From: Pseudomonas fluorescens
Lineage (GTDB): Bacteria > Pseudomonadota > Gammaproteobacteria > Pseudomonadales > Pseudomonadaceae
Length of the DNA stretch: 64,000 nt
Direction of reading: 5' to 3'
NCBI RefSeq assembly: GCF_001708445.1
Contig: NZ_CP015637.1
Location: 4,093,001 to 4,157,000, forward strand
In this document: piece by piece, positions 35,704-46,782 of the stretch
How the letters are laid out: each line of letters begins with the position of its first letter
Numbering within the stretch: the stretch's first letter is position 1
Notes under the pieces: generated by a model
The model's input: the letters and a program-made list of their open reading frames with translations, nothing else
Database searches by the model: none
Told to the model about the DNA's origin: nothing
Position numbers and translations under genes: made by a program

Positions 35704-38414
35704 TGCGCTGCCTCCTGCAGACCGTCAACGGTTTTGCCAAAGATTGCCGCGGGAATACCGGCGAAACCTTTAGGCAGTGCAACCAGGCCGGCACCCAACG
35801 CTTCGTTGATGCGCAGCGGCAGACGCAGGGTCTGGCCGGCCACGTTCAGGCTGAGCAGGGCGCCGTCGTTGACGCCCAGGCGGTCGGCTTCGGACTTGGC
35901 CACGGATACATAGGCAGCGGGAATGCGCTCTTGCACCGGCGCGGCTTTGGAAGAGGTTTCTTCGCTGCCGAACAGGTGGAAGAACGGCACGACCTGCCAA
36001 GTACCGGGGGCCGGATTGAACGGACGCGGTACGGCGGCGAACCAGTTCAGCGCATCGCCCTGGGTTTCGATCAGGCGGGTGCCTGGGTCGCCAGCGCGGA
36101 TATGACCACCGACTTCGTCCTGGAACTTGTTCCAGGCCTGCGGCGAGTTCCAGCCCGGCGACCAGGCAAACGGCACCTGCTGACGTGGCTCGACGGAACC
36201 CGAGTAACCTTCCATGGAGAAGGCGAATGCGGTGTCGTTATCTTGCGGGGTGCGCGGTTCGTGCACGCTGATATCGGCACGCATGGCGGTACGACCGGAG
36301 TAGCGCAGCGGTTCACGGGCGAGTTTCAAGCCCTTGATGCGGAACGCGGCGGACGGTGCGGCGTCGACGATACGTGCCAGTTGCGGTGCACTTGCGGCGA
36401 CAGCTGCGGTGACGTGGTCGAGCTGGGTCCAGTCCAGCGGCTGGTTCAGCAGGGTCGAGCGCAAGGCATGCAGCCAGCGCCAGCCTTCGTGAACCAGGAT
36501 GCTGGCGTCCATGTACTTCGGATCGAACACCTGGAAGAAGCGCTGGGCGCGGCCTTCCTGGCTGACCAGGGTACCGTCGCCTTCGGCGAAGGTCGCGGCC
36601 GGCAGTACCAGGTCGGCTCGCTCGCTGGTCGCGGTCTTCTGGTGGTCGGCCACGATCAGCACCTTGGCGGCGTTCAGCGCGGCATCGACCTTGGCCGAAT
36701 CGGTGCGGGTGTACAGGTCGTTTTCCAGTACCACGATCGCGTCGGCCTTGCCGTCGGTGACCGCTTGCAGGGCCGCGTCCAGGGACTCGCCCCCGAGCAT
36801 GGCCAGGCCAAGGCTGTTGGCTTCCGGCACGACCAGGCTGATGGAGCCGTTCTTGTCACGCAGCTTCAGGGCCTTGGCGATGTTTGCGGCGGCTTCGATC
36901 AACGCCTTGGACGCCAGCGAGGTCCCGGCAATGATCAGTGGGCGCTTGGCCGCCAGCAGGGCGTCGGCGATGCGTTGGGCAAGTGCCAGCGCTTCAGCGT
37001 CCAGGCCTTCGACGGCAGGCGCGCTGGCATCGAGGGCGTGGGCCACGGCGAAACCGATGCGGGCCAGGTCGTCAGGGGCGGCGTGTACGCATTCTTCGGC
37101 GATATCGTCGAGCTTGGTTTCAGCGATGCTTGCGATAAACAGCGGGTTCAGCGCGTGCTGGCCGATGTTTTTCACCGCAGCGTCGAGCCAAGGCTGTACG
37201 CGCATGGCGTCGGCCATGTCTTCGGCCTTGCCTTTGACTGATTGACGCAGGGACAGCGCGATACGCGCGGCGGTCTGGGTCAGGTCTTCACCGAGCACGA
37301 AGATCGCGTCGTGGTCTTCGATGTCGCGCATGTTCGGCACTGGCAGCGGGCTGTCGTTCAGCACTTGCAGGACCAGGCGGATACGTTCCAGTTCACCGGC
37401 TTCGATACCGGAGTAGAAGTGCTCGGCGCCGACCAGTTCGCGCAACGCGTAGTTGCTTTCGAGGCTGGCGCGGGGCGAACCGATACCGACGATATTGCGC
37501 CCGCGCAGCAGGTCAGCGGCCTTATCGAGGGCCTCATCGGTGCTCAGCTTGGCGCCGCCGGCCAGCAGGGGCTGGCGCGGGCGGTCTTCGCGGTTGACGT
37601 AGCCATAGCCGAAACGGCCACGGTCGCACAGGAAGTACTGGTTGACCGAACCGTTGAAGCGGTTTTCGATGCGACGCAGTTCACCGTAGCGCTCGCCCGG
37701 GGAGATGTTGCAACCGCTGGAGCAGCCATGGCAGATGCTCGGTGCGAACTGCATGTCCCACTTGCGGTTGTAGCGCTCGGAGTGCGTCTTGTCGGTGAAG
37801 ACACCGGTCGGGCAGACCTCGGTGAGGTTGCCGGAGAATTCGCTTTCCAGCACGCCGTCCTCGACGCGACCGAAGTACACGTTATCGTGGGCGCCGAAAA
37901 CGCCGAGGTCGGTGCCGCCAGCGTAGTCTTTATAGAAGCGCACGCAACGATAGCAGGCGATGCAGCGGTTCATTTCGTGGGAAATGAACGGGCCGAGGTC
38001 CTGGTTCTGGTGGGTGCGCTTGGTGAAGCGATAACGGCGCTCGTTGTGGCCGGTCATCACCGTCATGTCTTGCAGGTGACAGTGACCGCCTTCCTCACAG
38101 ACCGGGCAGTCGTGGGGGTGGTTGGTCATCAGCCATTCGACAACGCTGGCGCGGAACGCCTTGGATTCTTCATCGTCGATGGAGATCCAGGTGTTGTCGG
38201 TGGCAGGGGTCATGCAGGACATGACGATACGACCACGGGTGTCGTTCTCGTCGGTGTACTGCTTGACCGCACACTGGCGACAGGCACCGACGCTACCAAG
38301 CGCGGGGTGCCAGCAGAAATACGGGATATCGAGGCCGAGTGACAGACACGCCTGTAACAGGTTGTCCGCCCCATCGACTTCGAGCGCTTTGCCGTCTACG
38401 TGGATAGTGGCCAT
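35700..38414 (-). CDS. nuoG: NADH-quinone oxidoreductase subunit G
   Basis: A 904-residue peripheral-arm subunit. The 2Fe-2S ligands are in [15 protein letters not shown]...C (about 34-69), followed by CxxxxxC-type 4Fe-4S motifs ([38 protein letters not shown]) and a molybdopterin-oxidoreductase-like C-terminal half. The extra CHGCSSGCN set corresponds to the N7 cluster binding site. Separated from nuoF by 135 bp holding a strong hairpin. Confidence 0.95.
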   Translation of the reverse strand: MATIHVDGKALEVDGADNLLQACLSLGLDIPYFCWHPALGSVGACRQCAVKQYTDENDTRGRIVMSCMTPATDNTWISIDDEESKAFRASVVEWLMTNHPHDCPVCEEGGHCHLQDMTVMTGHNERRYRFTKRTHQNQDLGPFISHEMNRCIACYRCVRFYKDYAGGTDLGVFGAHDNVYFGRVEDGVLESEFSGNLTEVCPTGVFTDKTHSERYNRKWDMQFAPSICHGCSSGCNISPGERYGELRRIENRFNGSVNQYFLCDRGRFGYGYVNREDRPRQPLLAGGAKLSTDEALDKAADLLRGRNIVGIGSPRASLESNYALRELVGAEHFYSGIEAGELERIRLVLQVLNDSPLPVPNMRDIEDHDAIFVLGEDLTQTAARIALSLRQSVKGKAEDMADAMRVQPWLDAAVKNIGQHALNPLFIASIAETKLDDIAEECVHAAPDDLARIGFAVAHALDASAPAVEGLDAEALALAQRIADALLAAKRPLIIAGTSLASKALIEAAANIAKALKLRDKNGSISLVVPEANSLGLAMLGGESLDAALQAVTDGKADAIVVLENDLYTRTDSAKVDAALNAAKVLIVADHQKTATSERADLVLPAATFAEGDGTLVSQEGRAQRFFQVFDPKYMDASILVHEGWRWLHALRSTLLNQPLDWTQLDHVTAAVAASAPQLARIVDAAPSAAFRIKGLKLAREPLRYSGRTAMRADISVHEPRTPQDNDTAFAFSMEGYSGSVEPRQQVPFAWSPGWNSPQAWNKFQDEVGGHIRAGDPGTRLIETQGDALNWFAAVPRPFNPAPGTWQVVPFFHLFGSEETSSKAAPVQERIPAAYVSVAKSEADRLGVNDGALLSLNVAGQTLRLPLRINEALGAGLVALPKGFAGIPAAIFGKTVDGLQEAAQ

Positions 38415-38514
38415 GGTTCAAAGTTCTTCGTTGGCCCGTTGTCAGCGGGCGTGGCTAATGGAATCTTGTTATTCATGTGCATCAACACAGCCATCAAGGC
38501 GTCAGCACATGACA

Positions 38515-38540
38515 AGGCGAAGGGCACGGACCCTTCGCCT
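38515..38540. other. Strong hairpin in the nuoF-nuoG gap
   Basis: AGGCGAAGGG (38515-38524) pairs perfectly with CCCTTCGCCT (38531-38540) across CACGGA. It lies just after the nuoF stop inside the only large gap of the operon. There is no U-run on the coding (minus) strand, so it is more likely an mRNA-stabilising or weakly attenuating structure than a full terminator (inference). Confidence 0.65.
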
Positions 38541-38549
38541 GTTTAAGCG

Positions 38550-39905
38550 TTACGCGCCGACTACGATCGGCCTTGCCAGAGGCGGGACGGCGGCGCTGGT
38601 GGGCGCGATGCCGGCTTCGAACTCCGAGCGGAAGTATTTGATTGCGCTGCCCAATGGCTCTACGGCGCCCGGTGCGTGAGCACAGAAGGTCTTGCCTGGG
38701 CCGAGGAAACCGACCAGGCCCAGCAGGGTCTCGATGTCACCCTCGCGGCCTTCGCCGTTTTCCAGGGCCATCAGCAGCTTGACGCTCCACGGCAAACCGT
38801 CGCGGCATGGGGTGCAGAAACCGCAGGATTCACGGGCAAAGAACTGCTCCATGTTGCGCAGCAGCGAGACCATGTTCACGGTGTTGTCGACTGCCATCGC
38901 CAGGCCGGTCCCCATCCGGGTGCCGACCTTGCCGATGCCGCCGGCATACATTTGTGCGTCGAGGTGCTCAGGAAGCAGGAAACCGGTACCGGCGCCGCCT
39001 GGTTGCCAGGCTTTCAAGGTGTAGCCGTCGCGCATGCCGCCGGCGTAGTCCTCGAACAGCTCGCGCGCGGTCACGCCGAACGGCAGTTCCCACAGGCCAG
39101 GGTTCTTGACCTTGCCGGAGAAGCCCATGAGCTTGGTGCCCATGTCTTCACTGCCTTCGCGAGCCAACGATTTGTACCAGTCCACGCCGTCGGCGATGAT
39201 CGCCGGCACGTTGCACAGGGTCTCGACGTTGTTCACGCAGGTCGGCTTGCCCCACACGCCCACGGCGGCAGGGAAGGGCGGCTTGGAGCGTGGGTTGGCG
39301 CGGCGGCCTTCGAGGGAGTTGATCAGTGCGGTTTCTTCACCGCAGATGTAACGCCCGGCGCCGGTGTGCACGAACAGTTCGAAGTCAAAACCCGAACCAA
39401 GGATGTTCTTGCCCAGCAGGCCAGCGGCCTTGGCTTCTTCCACGGCACGGTTGAGGTGCTTGGCGGCGGTGGTGTATTCGCCGCGCAGGAAGATATAGCC
39501 ACGGTAGGTTTTCAGCGCGCGGGCGCTGATCAGCATGCCTTCGATCAGCAGATGGGGCAGTTGCTCCATCAGCATGCGGTCTTTCCAGGTGTTGGGCTCC
39601 ATTTCATCCGCGTTGCACAGCAGGTAGCGGATGTTGATGGATTCGTCTTTGGGCATCAGGCCCCACTTCACGCCGGTGGGGAAGCCTGCACCGCCGCGAC
39701 CCTTGAGGCCGGCGTCTTTCACCGTCTGGACGATGTCGTCCTGGCTCATGTCGGCGAAGGCTTTGCGCGCAGCGGCGTAACCGTTCTTGGCCTGGTACTC
39801 GTCGAGCCATACCGGCTCGCCGTCGTCACGCAGGCGCCAGGTCAGCGGGTGGGTTTCGGCCGAACGCTTGATCAGGTTGGCCGGGCCGAAGGAAGTCAGG
39901 GTCAT
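38550..39905 (-). CDS. nuoF: NADH-quinone oxidoreductase subunit F
   Basis: A 451-residue subunit binding NADH and FMN. The glycine-rich loop [14 protein letters not shown] (about 69-82) and the 4Fe-4S motif [12 protein letters not shown] (near 353-364) are intact. Starts [15 protein letters not shown], 4 bp overlap with nuoE. This is the electron entry point of complex I. Confidence 0.96.
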   Translation of the reverse strand: MTLTSFGPANLIKRSAETHPLTWRLRDDGEPVWLDEYQAKNGYAAARKAFADMSQDDIVQTVKDAGLKGRGGAGFPTGVKWGLMPKDESINIRYLLCNADEMEPNTWKDRMLMEQLPHLLIEGMLISARALKTYRGYIFLRGEYTTAAKHLNRAVEEAKAAGLLGKNILGSGFDFELFVHTGAGRYICGEETALINSLEGRRANPRSKPPFPAAVGVWGKPTCVNNVETLCNVPAIIADGVDWYKSLAREGSEDMGTKLMGFSGKVKNPGLWELPFGVTARELFEDYAGGMRDGYTLKAWQPGGAGTGFLLPEHLDAQMYAGGIGKVGTRMGTGLAMAVDNTVNMVSLLRNMEQFFARESCGFCTPCRDGLPWSVKLLMALENGEGREGDIETLLGLVGFLGPGKTFCAHAPGAVEPLGSAIKYFRSEFEAGIAPTSAAVPPLARPIVVGA

Positions 39906-40399
39906 GGGTAGCCCTCGAGCAATTGGGTCACGCCAGCAGGCTGCACGTCACCGAATGTGTCGTCGTCGATCATCAACGCCGGCGCCTTGTCGCAGTTGCC
40001 CAGGCAGCACACCGGCAGCAGCGTGAAGCGGCCGTCCGGGGTGGTCTGGCCGAGGCCGATGCCCAGTTTGTTCTGGATCTCGCTGACCACCGACTCGTGG
40101 CCACCGATGTAGCAGACCATGCTGTCGCACACGCGAATGATGTGGCGGCCAACCGGCTGGCGGAAGATCTGGCTGTAGAACGTGGCCACGCCTTCAACGT
40201 CGCTGGCAGGAATGCCAAGGATCTCGCCGATGGCGTAGAGGGCGCCGTCCGGCACCCAACCACGTTCCTTCTGGACGATCTTCAAGGCTTCGATCGACGC
40301 CGCGCGCGGGTCTTCGTAGTGATGCAGCTCGTGCTCGATGGCCGAGCGCTCGGTTTCACTCAAGGTGAAACGGTCTGTCTGGATAAGCGTGCTGTTCAT
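39902..40399 (-). CDS. nuoE: NADH-quinone oxidoreductase subunit E
   Basis: A 165-residue thioredoxin-fold subunit with the four 2Fe-2S cysteines in CDSMVC and [11 protein letters not shown]. Partner of NuoF and NuoG in the NADH dehydrogenase module. Starts 2 bp after nuoCD ends. Confidence 0.95.
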   Translation of the reverse strand: MNSTLIQTDRFTLSETERSAIEHELHHYEDPRAASIEALKIVQKERGWVPDGALYAIGEILGIPASDVEGVATFYSQIFRQPVGRHIIRVCDSMVCYIGGHESVVSEIQNKLGIGLGQTTPDGRFTLLPVCCLGNCDKAPALMIDDDTFGDVQPAGVTQLLEGYP

Positions 40400-40401
40400 G
40401 C

Positions 40402-42186
40402 TTAGCGGTCCACGTCGGCCATAACGAAATCGATACTACCCAGGTACGCAATCAAGTCCGCGACCATCTCGCCTTTGATCACCGAAGGGATCTGCTGCAA
40501 GTGGGCGAAGCTTGGGGTGCGAATCCGGGTGCGGTAGCTCATGGTGCCGCCATCGCTCGTCAGGTAATAACTGTTGATACCCTTGGTCGCTTCGATCATC
40601 TGGAAGGATTCGTTGGCCGGCATTACCGGGCCCCACGAAACTTGCAGGAAGTGCGTGATCAGGGTTTCGATGTGCTGCAGGGTGCGCTCTTTCGGCGGCG
40701 GCGTGGTCAGCGGGTGATCCGCCTTGTAGGGACCTGCCGGCATGTTGCGCATGCACTGCTCGATGATCTTCAGGCTCTGGCGCATTTCTTCGACGCGCAC
40801 GATGCAACGGTCGTAGGCATCGCCGTTGGCCGCCAGCGGTACTTCGAACTCGAAGTTCTCGTAGCCGGAGTACGGGCGTGCTTTACGCAGGTCGAAATCG
40901 CAGCCGGTGGAACGCAGGCCGGCACCGGTGACGCCCCATTCCAGGGCCTCTTTGGTGTTGTAGGCGGCGACGCCGATGGTGCGGCCCTTGAGAATGCTGT
41001 TGTCCAGCGCGGCTTTCTGGTACTCGTCCAGGCGCTTGGGCATCCAGTCGATGAATTCCTTGACCAGGCGTTCCCAGCCGTTCGGCAGGTCGTGGGCTAC
41101 GCCGCCGATGCGGTACCAGGCCGGGTGCAGGCGGAAACCGGTGATGGCTTCGATGACCTTGTAGGCGCGCTGACGGTCGGTGAAGGTGAAGAACACCGGG
41201 GTCATGGCGCCGACGTCCTGGATATAGGTACCCAGGAACAGCAGGTGGCTGGTGATCCGGAAGAACTCGGCCATCATGATGCGGATGGTGTCGACGCGGT
41301 CCGGTACCTTGATGCCGGCCAGCTTCTCGACCGAGAGCACGTACGGCAGGTTGTTCATCACGCCGCCGAGGTAGTCGATACGGTCGGTGTACGGGATGAA
41401 GCTGTGCCAGGACTGACGCTCGGCCATCTTCTCGGCGCCACGGTGGTGGTAGCCGATGTCGGGCACGCAGTCGACGATCTCTTCGCCGTCCAGTTGCAGG
41501 ATGATACGGAAGGCACCGTGGGCCGAAGGGTGGTTCGGACCCAGGTTGAGGAACATGTAGTCCTCGTTGGCGCCGGAACGCTTCATGCCCCAGTCTTCCG
41601 GACGGAAGCGTGCAGCCTCCTCTTCCAGCTGTTGCTTGGCGAGGTTGAGGCTGAACGGGTCGAATTCGGTGGCGCGGGCAGGGAAGTCCTTGCGCAGCGG
41701 GTGACCTTCCCAGGTCGGCGGCATCATGATGCGCGTCAGGTGCGGGTGGCCGGGGAAGTCGATGCCGAACATGTCCCAGACTTCACGCTCGTACCAGCTG
41801 GCGTTCGGCCAGATACCGGTCACGGTGGGAATGCTCAGGTCGCTCTCGGACAGGGCGACCTTGATCATCACGTCGCTGTTACGTTCGATCGACAGCAGGT
41901 GATAGAACACGGTGAAATCGGCGCCGCTCGGCAGCCCCTGGCGCTTGGTGCGCAGACGCTCGTCCACGCCATGCAGGTCATAGAGCATGACGTACGGCTT
42001 GGGCAGGTTGCGCAGGAAGGTCAGGACTTCGACGAGCTTGGCACGTGCCACCCACAGCACCGGCATGCCGGTGCGTGTGGCCTGGGCGGTGAAGGCATCA
42101 GGGCCGAAACGGTTATTGAGTTCGACGACCACATCCTGGTCGTCTGCCTTGTAAGGCGGGATGTACAGAGCACTGCCTGTAGTCAT
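40402..42186 (-). CDS. nuoCD: NADH-quinone oxidoreductase subunits C and D, fused
   Basis: A 594-residue fusion: NuoC domain about 1-190 ([44 protein letters not shown]) and NuoD 49-kDa domain about 200-594 ([21 protein letters not shown], with the quinone-site His). The fusion is the usual form in enterobacteria and pseudomonads. The 72-bp gap to nuoB is the second-largest in the operon. Confidence 0.96.
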   Translation of the reverse strand: MTTGSALYIPPYKADDQDVVVELNNRFGPDAFTAQATRTGMPVLWVARAKLVEVLTFLRNLPKPYVMLYDLHGVDERLRTKRQGLPSGADFTVFYHLLSIERNSDVMIKVALSESDLSIPTVTGIWPNASWYEREVWDMFGIDFPGHPHLTRIMMPPTWEGHPLRKDFPARATEFDPFSLNLAKQQLEEEAARFRPEDWGMKRSGANEDYMFLNLGPNHPSAHGAFRIILQLDGEEIVDCVPDIGYHHRGAEKMAERQSWHSFIPYTDRIDYLGGVMNNLPYVLSVEKLAGIKVPDRVDTIRIMMAEFFRITSHLLFLGTYIQDVGAMTPVFFTFTDRQRAYKVIEAITGFRLHPAWYRIGGVAHDLPNGWERLVKEFIDWMPKRLDEYQKAALDNSILKGRTIGVAAYNTKEALEWGVTGAGLRSTGCDFDLRKARPYSGYENFEFEVPLAANGDAYDRCIVRVEEMRQSLKIIEQCMRNMPAGPYKADHPLTTPPPKERTLQHIETLITHFLQVSWGPVMPANESFQMIEATKGINSYYLTSDGGTMSYRTRIRTPSFAHLQQIPSVIKGEMVADLIAYLGSIDFVMADVDR

Positions 42187-42258
42187 GGTTTTTTATCGCT
42201 TTCGGTCAACGTAAAGAATGAAGCCAGGTTTTCGTTCTATAAAAGAATCGGTTCTGGA

Positions 42259-42933
42259 TCAGACTTCGTCGGGGCTGCGCAGGTTGGTGACCTGAATACG
42301 CTGTTCGCGGCGCTGTTCCTTTTGTGACGGCATCTCGGCGCGGTAAACGCCTTGATCTCCGACAACCCAGGAAAGTGGGCGACGCTCCTTGCCAATCGAT
42401 TCCTGCAACAGCATCAAGCCTTGCAGGAATGCTTCAGGGCGGGGCGGGCAGCCAGGCACGTAGACGTCCACGGGCAGGAACTTGTCCACCCCCTGAACCA
42501 CGGAGTAGATGTCGTACATGCCACCGGAGTTGGCGCACGAACCCATGGAGATAACCCACTTTGGCTCGAGCATTTGCTCGTAGAGACGCTGAATGATCGG
42601 CGCCATCTTGATAAAGCAGGTTCCGGCGATAACCATGAAATCCGCCTGGCGCGGTGATGCCCGGATGACTTCGGCGCCGAAGCGTGCGATGTCGTGGGGC
42701 GCCGTGAAGGCGGTGGTCATTTCCACGTAGCAGCAGGACAGACCGAAGTTGTACGGCCACAGGGAGTTCTTACGTCCCCAGTTGACCGCGCCACTCAGCA
42801 CGTCTTCCAGCTTGCCCATGTAGATGTTTTTGTGGACTTGGTCTTCTAACGGGTCGGAAACGGTTTCCCGTTCGCCGATGGGGTACTGCTCGTTAGGAGC
42901 ATCCGGGTCGATCCTGGTGAGATTGTATTGCAT
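42259..42933 (-). CDS. nuoB: NADH-quinone oxidoreductase subunit B
   Basis: A 224-residue subunit carrying cluster N2. The ligands are in GLSCCYVEM and the later CPPRPE region of [11 protein letters not shown]. Start taken at the ATG before QYNLTRIDP (42933); the frame can also start two codons earlier at a TTG, but GAGG is well placed for 42933. The electron-accepting site next to quinone is shared with NuoD. Confidence 0.95.
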   Translation of the reverse strand: MQYNLTRIDPDAPNEQYPIGERETVSDPLEDQVHKNIYMGKLEDVLSGAVNWGRKNSLWPYNFGLSCCYVEMTTAFTAPHDIARFGAEVIRASPRQADFMVIAGTCFIKMAPIIQRLYEQMLEPKWVISMGSCANSGGMYDIYSVVQGVDKFLPVDVYVPGCPPRPEAFLQGLMLLQESIGKERRPLSWVVGDQGVYRAEMPSQKEQRREQRIQVTNLRSPDEV

Positions 42934-42943
42934 CGCCAAAGCC

Positions 42944-43357
42944 TCATTGTTTCAGCTTCGCTTGCCGCTTGCGACGAGCTTCCGGAGCCCAGTCAAGGGC
43001 GCCCACTCGAAATAGGTAGACAAGGCCTGCCAACAGAATTGCTATGAAAACGAGGGCTTCGACGAATCCGGTCCAGCCGCTTTCGCGGACGGACACAGAC
43101 CAGGCAAAGAGAAAGAGGGCTTCGATATCGAAGATCACGAAGAGCATCGCGACCAGATAGAATTTGGCTGAGAGCCGCAAGCGGGCGCCACCTGTGGGTA
43201 GCATGCCGGACTCGAACGGTTCGTTTTTGCTGCGGCCCCAGGCTTTTGACCCGAGGAGGCTGGAGACGCCAAGCATGAAGGCACAAAGGCCGACAACACC
43301 GAGGAGGAAAATGGCAAAGCCCCAGTTGTGGGCCATGAGTCCTGTCGCTTCGGTCAT
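42944..43357 (-). CDS. nuoA: NADH-quinone oxidoreductase subunit A
   Basis: A 137-residue, three-helix membrane subunit from [25 protein letters not shown] lies about 8 bases before the ATG, and the longer frame starting at 43435 is outside the conserved part. [38 protein letters not shown] is the family signature with the conserved acidic pair. First gene of the nuoA-N operon; the promoter must lie in 43358-43921. Confidence 0.95.
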   Translation of the reverse strand: MTEATGLMAHNWGFAIFLLGVVGLCAFMLGVSSLLGSKAWGRSKNEPFESGMLPTGGARLRLSAKFYLVAMLFVIFDIEALFLFAWSVSVRESGWTGFVEALVFIAILLAGLVYLFRVGALDWAPEARRKRQAKLKQ

Positions 43358-43921
43358 GCTGGAAATCCTTAACAGAGAGCAAAGGTCTCTGAGCTCGAAA
43401 AAGTAACGATGCAGTGACGATATGTCGCAGCGCAATCAATCGCGTTGATTTTATGGCTAAACACCGGGCAAGTAAAATTCCTATAGCGAAATTATTCGCG
43501 GGAATAAGCACATAGTGCACCTCCTTGGGGCTGCAGCCCTTGCATAGTGGGCATTAGCGGGCATTTGATCAAATGTGTTTTGTTTAACCTGTAACGAAGC
43601 TTTCTTGTTCTAAATGATAATGAATATTGTTTGGGTGGGTTTTAAGCAGGTGCTGATGGTGTAGCGGGGGAAGTTGCCGTTACTTGGTTGATTTCCGCTA
43701 GTTGCCGGAGCGGATCTTTTAACCGATTTATTTGCAGCGAATACCGCGCTGGATCAATGTTTTGTAAAAAATATTCAGGTTGCATGCGTTCCCGGGGTGT
43801 GGGGGGGGCTTGTCAGTTAAGAGATAGAACGAGCAAACAGTCACCTGTGGCGAGCGGGCTTGCCCTAATGCCGTTCAGTTAAGGCTTTTTTGTAGGAGCG
43901 AGCTTGCTCGCGAAGAACTCA
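43358..43921. promoter_or_regulatory. nuo upstream region
   Basis: 564 bp without a gene. The nuoA-proximal 300 bp are AT-rich (about 43430-43770, for example TTCTTGTTCTAAATGATAAT and TGTAAAAAATATTCAGG) and should carry the nuo promoter. From 43811 to 43921 it is built of repeat fragments, and it ends at the insertion sequence. Confidence 0.5.
43811..43921. repeat. Repeat cluster cut by the insertion sequence
   Basis: TGTCAGTTAAGAGATAGAAC (from 43811) matches the inverse of 16576-16597. Then GTGGCGAGCGGGCTTGCC ends at 43864, directly followed by CTAATGCCGTTCAGTTAAG (43865-43883) and TGTAGGAGCGAGCTTGCTCG (from 43891). The segment 43856-43921 is identical over 66 bp to 5701-5766. The right half of this element is missing: the insertion sequence begins at the next base. 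Confidence 0.75.
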
Positions 43922-45180
43922 TGTATGGACCGGACACATGGTTGACGGGTGTGCGGGGACATGGTGGACACTTTTCGGCGAGCCAATTTCGCCGGAAAGC
44001 CATCATGCCCTGGGACACGAGAGATGCCATGAGCCTGAAAGAAGAGTTTGTTGCCTTAGCACGGCAACCCGGCAGCAACAAACGAGAACTATGCCGACGG
44101 TTCGGTATCAGTCCGCAGACGGCTTACAAGTGGCTTAACCGCTACGCGACGCTCGGCCATTCAGGGCTGCAAGATAAATCCCGAAAACCGGCTACCAGCC
44201 CCAAGCTGACCACGCCGGCCCTGGAAGCGCAGGTCATAGCGCTCAGACAAGACCATCCAGCATGGGGTGGGCGCACGATCAGCAGCCTCTTGAAAAAGCA
44301 GATTGCTCCCAGCACCGTTACCAATGTCCTGCACCGGCACGGGCTGATTCAGCCGACTACGAAGGAGCAAGAGGCAAAGCTGAGGTTTGAACACGAGGCG
44401 CCCAACAATCTTTGGCAGATGGATTTCAAAGGGCATTTCCCGACGCAAGAAGGCAGATGCCATCCCCTGACTTTACTGGACGACCATTCACGTTTCAGTT
44501 TGGCTATTCAAGCTTGTGATAACGAGCGTGGAGCCACGGTGAAAGAAAGGTTGACCGAGGTATTCCAGCGCTTCGGATTACCGGCTCGCATCAACGTTGA
44601 TAACGGACCGCCTTGGGGCTCTCCACGTAACCCTGGTGAAATCACAGAGCTGAGTATCTGGTTGATTCGTCTGGGTATTCGGATCAGTTTCAGCCGCCCT
44701 TACCACCCACAAACCAATGGAAAGATTGAGCGTTTCCATCGCTCACTCAAGGCCGAAGTACTTGAAGGGCGTCAGTTTTCCACGCTCAAGGAAGCTCAAG
44801 CAGCATTTGATCGGTGGCGTGATGTTTATAACCTGCAACGGCCCCATCAGGCGCTGGACTACAAGGTGCCTATGGACCGGTATAGAGCCAGCCCATGGGC
44901 TTATCCGCAACAGTTACCAACCTTTGAGTACGGACCGGACGACGTATTAGCCAAGACTTATCACAGCCGTTTTCGTTTTCAGAAACGCTACTTCAGCATC
45001 GCCAAAGGTTTGGCTGGGCATCACATCGCAATACGGCCCAACACTGAAGGTGATGGACTGTTTGACGTGTTTTTCTGCCATCACTTCCTACGAACGATCG
45101 ACGTGAGCAAACCTGACTATGGTCCATAATGTGTCAACCATGTCCCCGCACATGTGTCCACCATGTGTCCGGTCCATACA
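43922..45180. mobile_element. IS481-family insertion sequence, complete
   Basis: A 1,259-bp element with near-perfect ends: TGTATGGACCGGACACATGG at 43922 and its inverse ending at 45180; the similarity continues for about 44 bp with GTGCGGGGACATGGT in both. It holds one intact transposase gene. Flanking bases (AACTCA on the left, GCGCTC on the right) show no target duplication. Confidence 0.9.
44005..45129 (+). CDS. IS481-type DDE transposase
   Basis: A 374-residue transposase. An N-terminal helix-turn-helix (residues about 12-55: LKEEFVALARQPGSNKRELCRRFGISPQTAYKWLNR) is followed by the integrase core whose three acidic residues are in WQMDFKGHF, INVDNGPPWG and GKIERFHRSL. Uninterrupted and thus probably active. 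Start taken at MPWDTRDAM; the frame runs further upstream into the inverted repeat. Confidence 0.9.
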   Translation: MPWDTRDAMSLKEEFVALARQPGSNKRELCRRFGISPQTAYKWLNRYATLGHSGLQDKSRKPATSPKLTTPALEAQVIALRQDHPAWGGRTISSLLKKQIAPSTVTNVLHRHGLIQPTTKEQEAKLRFEHEAPNNLWQMDFKGHFPTQEGRCHPLTLLDDHSRFSLAIQACDNERGATVKERLTEVFQRFGLPARINVDNGPPWGSPRNPGEITELSIWLIRLGIRISFSRPYHPQTNGKIERFHRSLKAEVLEGRQFSTLKEAQAAFDRWRDVYNLQRPHQALDYKVPMDRYRASPWAYPQQLPTFEYGPDDVLAKTYHSRFRFQKRYFSIAKGLAGHHIAIRPNTEGDGLFDVFFCHHFLRTIDVSKPDYGP

Positions 45181-45375
45181 GCGCTCTTCCAAAAGTGACC
45201 CGCTGTAAGAGCGGAACCCTAAGCAGCCGTTACCGCAGCAACGGATATGTACTCACCCAACCCCCAAAAAGCGGTCGGCCCGAAGGCCGCCACGGGACCA
45301 AGCTCCCTCGCCACAGACCGCTGAAAAAAGTTGTGTAGATACTTATGGCCATCGGGGGCAAGCGCCCTCCCACAT
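45181..45375. repeat. Partial copy of the long dispersed repeat
   Basis: From about 45182 (CTCTTCCAAAAGTGACCCGC) to 45350 it repeats, with few changes, the right two thirds of the repeat at 8837-9232. The left part, including one half of the GGTTACTTTTGG hairpin, is missing at the insertion-sequence boundary. Ends in GCAAGCGCCCTCCCACATTT. Confidence 0.7.
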
Positions 45376-46770
45376 TTAGATTTCTGTCAGCGTTGAAGCC
45401 AGTGCCTTGGCTTGAAGCGCCACATCGGTCACCGCCGTGCTCTCCCACCACATCCCGCGCAACGGCGGGCCCATGGCGAACAAGCGCGCACTGACCTGGC
45501 CCTGGGCATCCAGCACCGCCCCCGACGCATCCGCCGCAATCCCCAACGCCAACGGCCCAGGCTGGACCAACCCGCGCTTGAGCAACTGTTGCGGCAGTGG
45601 CCGGGCCACGCGGCGCCAGTCGTACTCGATGCCGCTGGAGTTGATCAGGGCTGCGCCCGACACCAGAGTCACCGCAGGTTCGCCACGCCGGCGTAAACGA
45701 ATGGTCACGCCGCTGCCCGAAGGCTCCAGCCCCTTGTACGAGGCCGCTTGAATCCGTAACCGCCCCTCCTCATGCAGCCTGGCCACCAACTGCGCACTCA
45801 ACGGCGGGGAACGGTGATGATGGCTTTCCCACCATGGCCGCACATGCCGCACGAACTGACGCTTCTCGCCCTCGCTGGCCTGGCTCCACAACCGGCCGAT
45901 ATGGGCGCGCACTGTGTCCAGCGGCGCCTGCCAATCGATACCCTGCTCCAGCGCGAGGCGGCATTGGCGACGCACCTCGCGCAGCAGTTGCCGAGGGCTT
46001 CGCAGGTTGTGGTTCGTGCCGAGAAAGTCTTCCCAGTTGGGCGGTTGCCGGCGCACATGGGGCAGCAGGCCGTGACGGGAAAACACCTCGATCGGCCCAC
46101 GATGCCGGGCCTGTTCCAGGGACACCACGGCATCCACCATGGTCAGCCCGGAGCCGATGATCAGCACGGGCGCCTGCGGGTCGATCTGGGTCATGGCCTG
46201 CACGTCCCACGGGTCGACGGCCGCAGCGTTCAAACCGCTGGACTCGGTCTGGGGCGTGCGCGCCGCCGGGAACATGCCAGTGGCCAACACCGCTTGGGCG
46301 CCGCGCAGTTGCTGGCCGTTGTCGAGGGTCAGCAATACCCCCTCGTCCTCGACTTGCAGATCGACCACCTCGGCGCGGATATGCTCGACGGTGGACGCCG
46401 AAAACGCCTTGGCTTCAGCCAACCGTTGCTGCGCATACAGGCCAAAAATGCCGCGTGGCGGGAACAGTTCGCTGATGGGCACGTGCTGCTGGTCGGACTC
46501 AGGCCAACCGCCCGCACCGATGTAGTCGGTGAGCCATTGGGTCAGGTCGTCGGCATTGTCCGGGTCGACACTCATGCGCGCCGCATTGCCATTTAAGGTG
46601 TGGCCCAACTCGACCGCGCTGTAGGCCTCGCCACGCCCGAGTTCGCGGCGCGGTTCGATCACCAGGATTTGCCGTTGGCCAGGCAGGCGCAGCAGTTGCA
46701 CAGCCAGCATCGTGCCGCTCAGGCCGCCGCCGATGATCAGGACATCAGCGTTGCGGATGGTTTCACTCAT
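45376..46770 (-). CDS. FAD/NAD(P)-binding oxidoreductase
   Basis: A 464-residue protein with an N-terminal FAD motif GGGLSGTMLAVQLLR (about 14-28) and a second Rossmann-type motif IIGSGLTMVDAVVSLE (about 206-221). It belongs to the FAD-NAD(P)-binding group near COG4529; the reaction is unknown. Follows the LivF-like gene by 12 bp, so it is the last gene of the ABC importer operon and may act on the imported compound (inference). Confidence 0.75.
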   Translation of the reverse strand: MSETIRNADVLIIGGGLSGTMLAVQLLRLPGQRQILVIEPRRELGRGEAYSAVELGHTLNGNAARMSVDPDNADDLTQWLTDYIGAGGWPESDQQHVPISELFPPRGIFGLYAQQRLAEAKAFSASTVEHIRAEVVDLQVEDEGVLLTLDNGQQLRGAQAVLATGMFPAARTPQTESSGLNAAAVDPWDVQAMTQIDPQAPVLIIGSGLTMVDAVVSLEQARHRGPIEVFSRHGLLPHVRRQPPNWEDFLGTNHNLRSPRQLLREVRRQCRLALEQGIDWQAPLDTVRAHIGRLWSQASEGEKRQFVRHVRPWWESHHHRSPPLSAQLVARLHEEGRLRIQAASYKGLEPSGSGVTIRLRRRGEPAVTLVSGAALINSSGIEYDWRRVARPLPQQLLKRGLVQPGPLALGIAADASGAVLDAQGQVSARLFAMGPPLRGMWWESTAVTDVALQAKALASTLTEI

Positions 46771-46782
46771 GCGGATTCGCCC

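Noticed and set aside
43688..43882. A 64-residue plus-strand frame before the insertion sequence
   Set aside because: It runs from AT-rich promoter DNA into repeat fragments, with no ribosome site.
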